This document shows positions 1 through 6,584 of a stretch of DNA of 29,568 bases, in pieces. Positions within the stretch are counted from its first letter, which is position 1. Each line of letters opens with the position of its first letter. Made by a program: the position numbers and the translations under genes. The notes under the pieces are model-generated. The model was given only the letters and a program-made list of their open reading frames with translations. It ran no database searches and was not told where the DNA came from. Source of the DNA: a virus; the IMG/VR virus record IMGVR_UViG_3300032249_000022, positions 1-29,568 of that record; one strand, given 5' to 3'.

Positions 1-955
1 GGCCTCGGAATTCTATGGAATCGGGGTCGTGTGTAGTCACCAGTTCAGGCAGCAGCAGCCTGCCATTAACAAACGTCAGTACGGCAAAGCCGGAGCGCCA
101 GTTAAGTGGGCCTTGCTCTGTGTAATCTTCAAACTGTGGGCCATACGGCTCTGCAAGCGTTCCGGTGTCAATTCCGTATCTTACGCCGTTGTAATCCGAA
201 AAAGGCGTGACTTTAAGGCTATGTAAGTGGCCTGTGACAATGTTTTTGCCTGACCACATGGTGTTATTGTGGGTGGCGTGAATGCCGCCTTTAAATCGGT
301 GCTTAACAATTGTGTCGTCATTCAACCACACCGACCAGCAAGCCTCCCAACTAGGGAAGTGGTCACGTAAACTAAAGCCTTGGACGTGTTCGTATTGCGG
401 CGCATTAGATGCCAAGAAAGTCTCAAACCGTGCATCATGGTTACCCAAAGGCCACATGAGTTTGACGTTGTGACGAGCCTTCTTAGCTGTTTCTTCAATC
501 TCGCCCATGCAAATAGTGCAAGCCTTGAGTTCTTCAATCACCGATGGCGACTTGCTCCAGCCGATTCTAGGATGTCTGCTTATGCCAGCGCCATCAAAGA
601 TGTCGCCGTTAGCGATCACGGCTGTAGGCTTTAACTCTGTAATCGCCCACAAAAGACCTTTATAGGCTGTTGAATAAATACCTGGCCAGAAGTGGGCGTC
701 CGAAAAAACGATGACTGTGCCGTTCAAGATGCCAAGGTTTTTGATTTTTGGATGGGTTGTGGCTTCCAGCCGATTCTTCATTTGAAAGTTGTCATTTGGG
801 CCTTGAAGCGGCTCCTTCATTTTTGACTCAAGTCGCTTGCGCCGTTTGTATAGAGCAGACACATGAATGCCTAGCTGCTTGCTGGCTTCCAGCATGGATG
901 CGCTATTCTCTATCGCGCTAATGATCTGACCTTCTGAGTGCATTGCGACTGCCAT
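1..955 (-). CDS. HTH-metallophosphoesterase, C-terminus cut by window edge
   Basis: The reading frame is open from an ATG at 955 to the left edge: 318 codons with no stop. The metal-binding motifs of calcineurin-like phosphoesterases occur in order: D86-x-H88 (SDAH), GD at 117-118 (NGDIFDG), GNHD at 171-174 and GHLH at 242-245. All expected dinuclear-metal ligands are therefore present, and the enzyme should hydrolyse phosphoesters; its substrate is unknown. Residues 6-45 look like a small helix-turn-helix (ENSASMLEASKQLGIHVSALYKRR), suggesting a DNA-bound role. The start is supported by AAGGA six to seven bases upstream and by a TAATG overlap with the stop of the acetyltransferase gene upstream. 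The end of the gene lies outside the window. The family call is firm; a nuclease role is inference. Confidence 0.88.
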   Translation of the reverse strand, partial: MAVAMHSEGQIISAIENSASMLEASKQLGIHVSALYKRRKRLESKMKEPLQGPNDNFQMKNRLEATTHPKIKNLGILNGTVIVFSDAHFWPGIYSTAYKGLLWAITELKPTAVIANGDIFDGAGISRHPRIGWSKSPSVIEELKACTICMGEIEETAKKARHNVKLMWPLGNHDARFETFLASNAPQYEHVQGFSLRDHFPSWEACWSVWLNDDTIVKHRFKGGIHATHNNTMWSGKNIVTGHLHSLKVTPFSDYNGVRYGIDTGTLAEPYGPQFEDYTEQGPLNWRSGFAVLTFVNGRLLLPELVTTHDPDSIEFRG

Positions 956-1371
956 TAGAGTTTCCTTCGCCAATAGAGAGTGTCTTTGCACCCCCAAGGT
1001 TTAGTTGGTTCAAACATTTTGAAGCCGCAAGCAATTAAGCTGTTTGCGGATGCGGGATTAAATCTTGTATCAGTTACGAGCCATTTCCATCCAAGAGCTT
1101 TCGCCTGTCGAATTCGGACACGTATAAATTCTTTCTGTAGTCCTTGTCCGCGAGAATCATATACAACGCCAGCACGACATAAATACCCACAATCAGTCCA
1201 GCTAACGGTACGCACAAGACCCGCAAACCCAATATCCCTGCCATCCTTAGTAGCAATCCACCAGCATCCAAAATTTGTGTCAACTGGTGTGTCATAAGGC
1301 AAGCAAAGCTCTTGAAGTGCTGACAATCTTTCTTGTACAGAATTTTTGCGAATGTCAACACGTTTAATCAT
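955..1371 (-). CDS. GNAT-family N-acetyltransferase
   Basis: This 138-aa protein has the acetyl-CoA-binding motif A of GNAT enzymes: a beta strand followed by R74-G75-Q76-G77-L78 (VVYDSRGQGL), then a helix. Further on it has the typical N-x-x-S/A-x-x-x-x-x-x-x-G-F motif B region (NPASANSLIACGF, 105-117). The fold predicts acetyl transfer from acetyl-CoA to an amine; the target (protein, small molecule or host factor) cannot be read from the sequence. It follows the endolysin after a 60-nt AT-rich gap with no clear Shine-Dalgarno sequence, and its TAA overlaps the ATG of the metallophosphoesterase. A second, unrelated-looking GNAT lies in the tail-tip cluster. Family call good, role unknown. 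Confidence 0.8.
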   Translation of the reverse strand: MIKRVDIRKNSVQERLSALQELCLPYDTPVDTNFGCWWIATKDGRDIGFAGLVRTVSWTDCGYLCRAGVVYDSRGQGLQKEFIRVRIRQAKALGWKWLVTDTRFNPASANSLIACGFKMFEPTKPWGCKDTLYWRRKL

Positions 1372-1431
1372 GCAAGTATTGAAATTGACTTTTATTTAAA
1401 GAAAATGACAAACTTGCTGATTACTTGATAA

Positions 1432-1941
1432 TTAAATCATTTTTAGTGCAGATTTCTCAACATCATCAACTCTTCGGCTCCAGCCTTTGCCAAAAGTGTC
1501 CCAATGTTCTAAAGACATGAGATAAGCAATACGGCGCTCAGAGTAATCTTTGATTAGCTGATCGGGGAAAAGGACCTTAGTTGCAGCAAGGGTTTTGGGG
1601 CCAATACCACCATCTTGCACAGCGCCAACAGCCGCCTGCAACAACTTAGCTGCTCTTCCGGGTCCGCTGTTAATAGCGCAGTCAAACACCAAGTAATCAA
1701 TACCAGATGGCAACTCGTCACCCTTAATTTTGTCCCAATACTTGCGCTTGTACAGTGGAGCAACGTCAGCAGGGGTTAACGCCCTCATGATTTTTTCGGT
1801 CACTGGATGACCACAATGCTCTTCCCACACTGCTTTAGTGCAGCCAAGGTTTGTCATACCGCCAGGGTCGTTTGGATGGTTTATAAAACCGCCTTCATGC
1901 TGGAGAACCTTTTGCAAGGCTTCGGCAAAATTTGCTCTCAT
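1432..1941 (-). CDS. endolysin, glycoside hydrolase 108 family
   Basis: The 169-aa protein carries the GH108 signature near its N-terminus: HEGGF (15-19) with the likely catalytic Glu16, followed by NDPGGMTNLG (24-33). The C-terminal half matches the small peptidoglycan-binding domain often fused to this family (DYLVFDCAINSGPGRAA, then DGGIGPKTLAA). Such enzymes cleave the glycan strand of peptidoglycan as N-acetylmuramidases. There is no signal peptide, so export should depend on the holin just upstream. Start and holin stop overlap as ATGA, indicating coupled translation of the lysis pair. Length is usual for phage members of the family. Confidence is high for family and role in host lysis. 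Confidence 0.93.
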   Translation of the reverse strand: MRANFAEALQKVLQHEGGFINHPNDPGGMTNLGCTKAVWEEHCGHPVTEKIMRALTPADVAPLYKRKYWDKIKGDELPSGIDYLVFDCAINSGPGRAAKLLQAAVGAVQDGGIGPKTLAATKVLFPDQLIKDYSERRIAYLMSLEHWDTFGKGWSRRVDDVEKSALKMI

Positions 1942-2351
1942 TTGGCAGCGCCCTTAACTTTTTCCCAAGACCGACCTACTACATAACCCAACATAACCGT
2001 GCCAAAGAGCGTAAGGATTGGCTCTGGTATTGACTCCATCCATGTCTTAAATCCCACGGTAAACCTTTGTGCTTCATCTGGGTAGAACACCGTCAAAATA
2101 CCCATAGGTATGGACCACAACAAAAGAATGTAGACCACATACAGAAATGATGGACGGGCACGACTTGTCCACGGATCGGCAGATTGTGCCTCCGCAATAA
2201 TGGCACTCATCTGTATTTTCATCTCATCAAGTCGGCCATCCTGCGCCATTTTTGCTAATTCCAGTTGAGCCTTGGCCTTTTGCTCCGGGTCTGGAATAAT
2301 CTTATCAATAATCTTCCCGCCAATATTAAAAAGTGCCTCAAGTCCAATCAT
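1938..2351 (-). CDS. holin, GTA-type 3TM family
   Basis: This 137-aa protein resembles the 3TM holins found in gene transfer agents and many proteobacterial phages. It has an N-terminal amphipathic segment (LFNIGGKIIDKIIPDP), a charged central helix, the conserved ADPWTSRARP block (58-67), a hydrophobic stretch at about 70-91 (FLYVVYILLLWSIPMG) and a last hydrophobic stretch at about 112-125. It should form lesions in the inner membrane that release the endolysin. AAAGGA lies seven bases before the ATG, the best ribosome site in the lysis cluster. Its stop overlaps the endolysin start (ATGA). Only two segments are obviously transmembrane; the third is inferred from the family. Confidence 0.85.
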   Translation of the reverse strand: MIGLEALFNIGGKIIDKIIPDPEQKAKAQLELAKMAQDGRLDEMKIQMSAIIAEAQSADPWTSRARPSFLYVVYILLLWSIPMGILTVFYPDEAQRFTVGFKTWMESIPEPILTLFGTVMLGYVVGRSWEKVKGAAK

Positions 2352-2365
2352 AATTGTTCCTTTTA

Positions 2366-2455
2366 TTACAGCACTTCAAGCAGTATTTTTACAGTCCAGA
2401 TGACAAGACCAGTGAGCAACACTGCTGCAACAAAAGCCTTGGCAAAGTCTTTCAT
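2366..2455 (-). CDS. 29-aa single-pass membrane protein in lysis cluster
   Basis: A very short frame starts at 2455 and encodes 29 residues, most of them hydrophobic (FVAAVLLTGLVIW, 8-20), ending in TAA. Its ATG overlaps the TGA of the preceding 59-aa gene as ATGA, and its end is 14 bases before the holin start. That places it in a tight chain: coiled-coil membrane protein, this peptide, holin, endolysin. Charged ends (MKDFAK at the start, VKILLEVL at the end) flank one membrane helix. I do not recognise a family; an accessory holin, pinholin-like or antiholin role fits the location but is inference. No recognisable Shine-Dalgarno precedes it, so reinitiation is likely. Confidence 0.55.
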   Translation of the reverse strand: MKDFAKAFVAAVLLTGLVIWTVKILLEVL

Positions 2456-2631
2456 TTTGTCAACCACATGGCAGAAAAAATTACACCAGCCATAGATACA
2501 ATCATTACCCCTGCTGCCGTAACAATTACACCTTCAAGCCGCTTTAGCCTTGCATTAATTTGCTCATAGCGGAAGGCGCAAACTTGTTCGTGGGTAGACA
2601 GTCTTGCGTCTGTTGCGTCAATTGTGTTCAT
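2452..2631 (-). CDS. XhlA-like/coiled-coil lysis accessory membrane protein
   Basis: This 59-aa frame begins six bases after the glycosyltransferase stop. Residues 1-33 are polar and helical with heptad spacing (YEQINARLKRLEG). Residues 35-56 are a membrane helix (VIVTAAGVMIVSMAGVIFSA). A short coiled coil followed by one C-terminal helix is the architecture of XhlA-type haemolysin/holin-accessory proteins and of several small phage lysis proteins. It overlaps the 29-aa gene as ATGA and lies directly upstream of the 3TM holin. There is no clear ribosome site; it is probably translated by reinitiation after the double stop TAG TAA. Architecture and position support a lysis role; the family name is tentative. 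Confidence 0.65.
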   Translation of the reverse strand: MNTIDATDARLSTHEQVCAFRYEQINARLKRLEGVIVTAAGVMIVSMAGVIFSAMWLTK

Positions 2632-2637
2632 GATTTA

Positions 2638-3720
2638 CTACACAGTCAAAGGTTGTGGGAATTCGCCTGTTGTCATGTAATGTAAATTGCGCTCTAAGCG
2701 AATATCTTGCGGAGCCAATTCTAAAGCCTTTTGGCAAAGCTGAACAGCCTCGTCTTTTAATCCAAGATTCCAAGCAGCAATTGATGCCAAGTCCCAAGGC
2801 TTTTCACCCCAAACTTCAGGATCCATTGTATATACAGCTTGTTTGTCAGTTATTTGTAAAGCAGACTTTGCCGCTGAATAACTTTCAGCCCACATACTGT
2901 GCCGATAACAAATCATTGACAACTCAACCCAAGGCTCACGAGTGCCTGGAGCTTCAGCAACTGCCAGTCTAAACCATTTGATGGCTTGGTGGGTGTCGTT
3001 TAGTTCAGCATAGGCTTTACCAAGCAATCGCATCGCATAGGCTCGTTCATTTTGCCAAGTTGCTTCTGGCATAGCCAAATACTTGTTGAGCGCCTCTATA
3101 GACTCTTGCCAACGAGAATAGAACGTCAATTCACGGGCATGGTAGAAAGCATTGCGAGGGCAATACGGGTCTTCTTTTACCGCCAACTCAAGCAACGGCA
3201 TATATTGACCACGCGATTTAGTTGGGTCAGGATGATGGCTCACCAGCAGCATATCCGTGTGTGCGTACACCTCTTGAATGCGACCGTCAGGACGAGGGTA
3301 TTCGTGCACACTATGCCACCATCTGTATCCCTTGCGATGGTGGATTTTTTCGTAAAAGAAACTGATCCCGCAACCCCAGTCAAACTTATAACGCAGACGA
3401 GTGGTGTTCTCTTGCCATACGCGCTCAACTTCCTCACGCCATCCCGGTTCTAGCACCTCATCCAAATCAAGGGAAATGCAGACATCGTAGTCACCGGGGA
3501 TTAGTGCCAGTGCAGCATTTCTTGCAAGATCAAAACGCCAAGGTGTAATGCAAATATCATGCACTTTTGCGCCACACTCAATGGCTTTTTCAACAGTTTT
3601 GTCTGTTGATCCAGTATCTGCAATCAAAATTAAATCCGCATCTTTTGCAGAGTCGCAAAATCTTTGGACAAACTGTTCTTCATTTTTGCTGATTGCATAA
3701 ACACAAATTTTTAATGTCAT
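2638..3720 (-). CDS. family 2-like glycosyltransferase with C-terminal TPR repeats
   Basis: The 360-aa product starts at ATG 3720, chosen because AAAGGA lies seven bases upstream and the start overlaps the HNH stop as ATGA. An in-frame start 18 nt upstream is inside the HNH gene. The N-terminal domain has GT-A features: CVYAISKNEEQ (6-16), ADTGSTDKT (34-42) and a DxD metal site at D85-L86-D87 (SLDLDEVL). From about residue 190 the sequence becomes helical repeats of TPR type (AFYHARELTFYSRWQESIEALNKYL, shown here in parts AFYHARELTFYS and WQESIEALNKYL; later LLGKAYAELNDTHQAIKWF and AWNLGLKDEAVQLCQKALEL). It should move a sugar from a nucleotide-sugar donor. Whether it modifies the virion or host surface glycans is unknown. 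Confidence 0.85.
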   Translation of the reverse strand: MTLKICVYAISKNEEQFVQRFCDSAKDADLILIADTGSTDKTVEKAIECGAKVHDICITPWRFDLARNAALALIPGDYDVCISLDLDEVLEPGWREEVERVWQENTTRLRYKFDWGCGISFFYEKIHHRKGYRWWHSVHEYPRPDGRIQEVYAHTDMLLVSHHPDPTKSRGQYMPLLELAVKEDPYCPRNAFYHARELTFYSRWQESIEALNKYLAMPEATWQNERAYAMRLLGKAYAELNDTHQAIKWFRLAVAEAPGTREPWVELSMICYRHSMWAESYSAAKSALQITDKQAVYTMDPEVWGEKPWDLASIAAWNLGLKDEAVQLCQKALELAPQDIRLERNLHYMTTGEFPQPLTV

Positions 3721-4205
3721 GTCTTGTTCCTTTTCCATTCGCCAAAATACTTGTTTTCAGCTTCATACCTTGCTTTTGCCGCATCTTCAAGCGTCTTAAA
3801 TGTTCCAAGATATTTTTGCTTGTGATCTACTTTAATGTAAGAACGATAGTTTTGATACTTTTTGCTCCAGCAAACACCAGCAATTCCTGTCGTGTTGGCT
3901 TTTGACAATTTTAAATTCTTGCCGTTTTGAGAATTTGTTGCCTCCCTCAAATTGCAAATTCTATTATCAGTTGGAACTCCATTGATATGGTCAATTTGGT
4001 CTTTGGGCCAAACACCATGATGCAATGCCCAAGCAATTCTATGTGCTTGCCATCGTTTTGGGCCAATGCAAATCCCAAGATAGCCACTATGTAACAATGT
4101 GCCAGCAGCCTTCTTTTTAATCATGCCTTTACCTTTGGCAATCCAAAAAATCAAGCCCGTCTCCGGGTCGTATTGAAGAAGTAATTTTAAGGCGTCTATA
4201 TTCAT
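3717..4205 (-). CDS. HNH homing endonuclease with AP2 DNA-binding domain
   Basis: This 162-aa protein has the standard two-part layout of free-standing phage homing endonucleases. The HNH nuclease region includes H55-R56 and IDHINGVPTDNRICNLREAT (71-90), where D72, H73, N75 and N81/N85 are the expected metal and catalytic positions. It is followed by an AP2-type DNA-binding domain (GIAGVCWSKKYQNY, 107-120; KYLGTFKTLEDAAKARYEAE, 131-150). It should nick or cut at or near its own insertion site and spread by homing. No clear ribosome site precedes it; translation may depend on the stranded start codon at 4254. It sits exactly at the beginning of a glycosyltransferase gene, whose first ten codons appear in diverged form upstream. 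Confidence 0.92.
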   Translation of the reverse strand: MNIDALKLLLQYDPETGLIFWIAKGKGMIKKKAAGTLLHSGYLGICIGPKRWQAHRIAWALHHGVWPKDQIDHINGVPTDNRICNLREATNSQNGKNLKLSKANTTGIAGVCWSKKYQNYRSYIKVDHKQKYLGTFKTLEDAAKARYEAENKYFGEWKRNKT

Positions 4206-4224
4206 GCTTTGAATTATGCCAAAC

Positions 4225-4254
4225 TTTGCTAATGGCGTAAACCGCTATTTTCAT
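4225..4254 (-). pseudogene. stranded 5' end of a second glycosyltransferase gene
   Basis: Twelve bases after the stop of the glycine-rich adhesin lies an ATG at 4254 with AGGA six bases upstream. It begins the peptide MKIAVYAISK. The intact glycosyltransferase begins MTLKICVYAISK, so the two share VYAISK, and the last 18 nt of both agree at 15 of 18 positions with mainly synonymous changes. After this point the frame runs into the HNH cassette and stops at 4129 (41 codons in all) without any resemblance to a glycosyltransferase. I read it as the original gene start left behind when the endonuclease cassette and a diverged glycosyltransferase arrived. A short real peptide cannot be excluded. 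Confidence 0.6.
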
Positions 4255-4265
4255 GTTTTGTCCTG

Positions 4266-6107
4266 TTAAAAGAATGCAAAAAAGTTGCCTTTGTATTCTG
4301 AAACAACAGGGGCAACAACAGTGTAGGTAAGTACAACAAGGCCACCAGTGCCTGATCCACGAACGCCTGCTGCCGCCGCAACTCCAGAAGCTGCACCGCC
4401 ACCACCACCGTAACCACCAGCATTTCCGCCGTTACCAAACAGTGTTGATGATGAGCCGATACCGCCACCACCACCGCCAGAACCGGGGCCGTAATTTACG
4501 CTTCCAGCCGTCCATGCGATGGGCGTGGTAATGTTAAATTGGCTACCCAAGCCACCGTGTCTAAATTGAGGGTTTGCAGTTGATGTTGACGCAGAGCCAC
4601 CGCCGCCGCCAGAACCCATTGATCCATTGCCCGCAACAGCTGAGGTTGTTCCCCCTGAACCACCAGCCGTACCTAGTGGGCCTATGCCCCCCAAGCCTCC
4701 TGTTGTGCTGGTGGTTGTCCCGCCTATACCAGAGGCATTTCCGTTTGTGCCTCCACCGCCACCGCCACCCCCTTGTGTTGATGTTTCGCCAGCAGTCGAT
4801 GCGGACCCGCCGTTCCTGCCTACACCACTTGGGCCAGCAGCACCACCACCACCGCCGCCACGCTGTTTGTTTGTGGTTGAGGTTTGAATCTGCGATGCGC
4901 CGCCGTTGCCGCCACTAAACTTCGTTGAAGCACCACCAATACTTAATGCCGAGCTACCGCCCGTGCCACTCAACGCGCCTTTGGCAAGCACGCCTTCTGC
5001 TTCGGTGGTTGGGGCTGTGCTACCCAACGCCCGAAACCAACTGTCAGCGGTTGAACCCCAAACACTTGCGCCCGGCACGTTGGCGTATCCAGCACCCGTT
5101 GATGGGCTGGTAATCGTAGATTCTGCATACGCACCACCACCGCCTCCGTTTTCTAAAACGCCAGTGTATTTGCCGCCTTGCGATCCGGGGCCAATAGCTT
5201 GAGCCTTTAAAGATGTCACGCCTTGCGGTATGTACACTGGACGAGTTGAAGTAACTATTTCAACGTAAGTGCCAGCTAATGGCGCAGAAGTGTAGGTAAT
5301 AACAATGATGCCTTGGCCTAACGTGCCGCCACCACCCGCCCCAAAGCCACCAGCTTGCCCCATAGTGCCGCCGCCATAAACACCGCCGCCGCCAGAACCA
5401 AGGGCATAAGTGTTTCCCGCAAAATCCGTCCAAACAACCTCACCACTTCCATTTCCGCCTGTTGCGCCCGGTGCGCCGCCACCGCCGCCACCGCTTCCGT
5501 TTGTGCCGTTACCGCCTGTTGGTGAGCCAGCAGTTCCCCCTGCGCCGCCTGCGTTTCCTGAACGGCTTTCACCGCCTGCACCGCCTACAAGCAGTGTAGC
5601 GTTTTGTCCGTTTCTAGTGCCTGCTACGTTACTGCTTGATGCGCCGCCACCGCCGCCCCTATTAGTAAAATAATTACCGCCATTTCCTCCGGGGCCAAAA
5701 GGCCCACCGCTACCGCCCCCTGCGGCTTGAGTGACAGAACAAACATCACCGTCACCAGAAGTGCCACCAGCATAAAAATTACCCACGCCAGCAGTGTAAA
5801 TACTGTTTGCGGCTTGGCTTGTTGGCGCAACAGACCCACCTTCAGCTTTTACACCTTGCGTAGATAAAGTTGGTTCGCTATTTGTATTTTTGTTAAACCA
5901 TGTAGAATTGCCAATAATGCCAGCGCCTATTCGTATAAATACAATAGAACCCGGAGTTAATGCAACATCAACAGATTTGGCGTATGAGCCTCCATGATTA
6001 ACATCGAAAGCATTGCCCCGACCTGCGCCAATAGCTTCAATAGTAGCTGTCTGGCAGTCTGCTGGCACAAACCATCGTGTGCCCGATGTAAGAACGATGG
6101 TTGGCAT
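4266..6107 (-). CDS. glycine-rich tail adhesin with two tandem Gly-rich domains
   Basis: The 613-aa product is dominated by glycine runs (GGGGGG, GGNGG, GTGG). It consists of two similar units. Unit 1 (about 1-275) opens with TSGTRWFVPADCQTATIEAI and closes with GQGIIVITYTS. Unit 2 (about 280-600) opens with TSTRPVYIPQGVTSLKAQAI and closes with TGGLVVLTYTV. Such glycine-rich domains occur at the tips of phage fibres, where packed polyglycine helices display receptor-contacting loops; S16 gp38 is the structural precedent. The gene starts by a TAATG overlap with the 62-aa gene and is the last gene of the fibre cluster, fitting a receptor-binding role. The domain type is well supported; the receptor is unknown. 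Confidence 0.82.
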   Translation of the reverse strand: MPTIVLTSGTRWFVPADCQTATIEAIGAGRGNAFDVNHGGSYAKSVDVALTPGSIVFIRIGAGIIGNSTWFNKNTNSEPTLSTQGVKAEGGSVAPTSQAANSIYTAGVGNFYAGGTSGDGDVCSVTQAAGGGSGGPFGPGGNGGNYFTNRGGGGGASSSNVAGTRNGQNATLLVGGAGGESRSGNAGGAGGTAGSPTGGNGTNGSGGGGGGAPGATGGNGSGEVVWTDFAGNTYALGSGGGGVYGGGTMGQAGGFGAGGGGTLGQGIIVITYTSAPLAGTYVEIVTSTRPVYIPQGVTSLKAQAIGPGSQGGKYTGVLENGGGGGAYAESTITSPSTGAGYANVPGASVWGSTADSWFRALGSTAPTTEAEGVLAKGALSGTGGSSALSIGGASTKFSGGNGGASQIQTSTTNKQRGGGGGGAAGPSGVGRNGGSASTAGETSTQGGGGGGGGTNGNASGIGGTTTSTTGGLGGIGPLGTAGGSGGTTSAVAGNGSMGSGGGGGSASTSTANPQFRHGGLGSQFNITTPIAWTAGSVNYGPGSGGGGGGIGSSSTLFGNGGNAGGYGGGGGAASGVAAAAGVRGSGTGGLVVLTYTVVAPVVSEYKGNFFAFF

Positions 6108-6295
6108 TAAAACTCCACCAATTCTTTACTGCCTGTTAGCAACGCTATTTGGCTGACAATTCGGCCTTTATGCCATGTGTGGCTAGGTGGCAATTCAACA
6201 AAGTAAAACCCGTCAGGACACCAATCGCTCATTTCGGCAACAATAGTGCTTTCAAGTTCATCGTCTGCAATACGTACAAGTGCAAGAATAGCCAT
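6107..6295 (-). CDS. 62-aa protein of unknown function, tail-fibre cluster
   Basis: This small gene encodes 62 residues with a conserved-looking aromatic and proline-rich core (DWCPDGFYFVELPPSHTW). I do not recognise a family. It is coupled on both sides: its ATG overlaps the cupin stop as TGATG, and its TAA overlaps the adhesin start as TAATG. Similar-sized proteins often sit between fibre genes of phages as chaperones or small structural parts, but nothing in this sequence decides between those. It has no signal peptide, membrane helix or coiled coil. Reality of the gene is well supported by the double overlap; function is unassigned. Confidence 0.65.
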   Translation of the reverse strand: MAILALVRIADDELESTIVAEMSDWCPDGFYFVELPPSHTWHKGRIVSQIALLTGSKELVEF

Positions 6296-6582
6296 CAGAC
6301 TTCTCCCATGCTCACGGGAGATTGGTTCATGAAAATCGTGTTTGGCTCAAGCGCCTCAACTTCATGCCACTCGTTTGCCGTTAAAAGCAAAGGCGAGTCT
6401 AGTGGAGTTAACTCCAGTTGCTTGCCCTCTTTGCGGACAACCATACGGCCTTGAATGCAGACCGTGGTGTGAGAAAAGGTATGCTCATGACGAGGCAATC
6501 CTTGGCCTGTATCAGCCATATAGATTGCAGAATTGACGCCGTTGTAGACGTACCTTGTCGTTGGTGCGATTGAAAACGTCAT
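6295..6582 (-). CDS. small cupin-fold protein
   Basis: Starting at ATG 6582 the product has 95 residues; a start 36 nt upstream would overlap the fibre gene and is less likely. The sequence fits a single cupin barrel. Motif 1 is GLPRHEHTFSHTTVCIQG, with a metal-type HxH pair and a third histidine where glutamate is usual. Motif 2 is PLLLTANEWHEVEAL, ending with the conserved His. Cupins range from enzymes to sugar-binding or structural domains. In this position, between a collagen-like fibre and a glycine-rich adhesin, a virion or fibre-associated role is likelier than metabolism, but this is inference. The start follows the fibre stop by two bases; only a weak GGG-type ribosome site is seen. 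Confidence 0.7.
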   Translation of the reverse strand: MTFSIAPTTRYVYNGVNSAIYMADTGQGLPRHEHTFSHTTVCIQGRMVVRKEGKQLELTPLDSPLLLTANEWHEVEALEPNTIFMNQSPVSMGEV

Positions 6583-6584
6583 GT

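Noticed and set aside
1372-1431. A promoter before the left GNAT gene (TTGTCA followed by AT-rich DNA)
   Set aside because: The only candidate -10 box at proper spacing (TCAATT) is poor; the gap is AT-rich but the signal is not above chance.
3685-4254. Group I intron carrying the HNH gene in the glycosyltransferase
   Set aside because: Removing the stretch between the two AGCAAA copies would give an in-frame product, but only about 50 nt remain outside the HNH ORF, far too little for a catalytic intron core, and the exon does not end in U.
4574-5673. Proline-rich plus-strand frames (several of 86-114 codons)
   Set aside because: They are the complement of glycine codons in the adhesin gene and follow automatically from its repeats.
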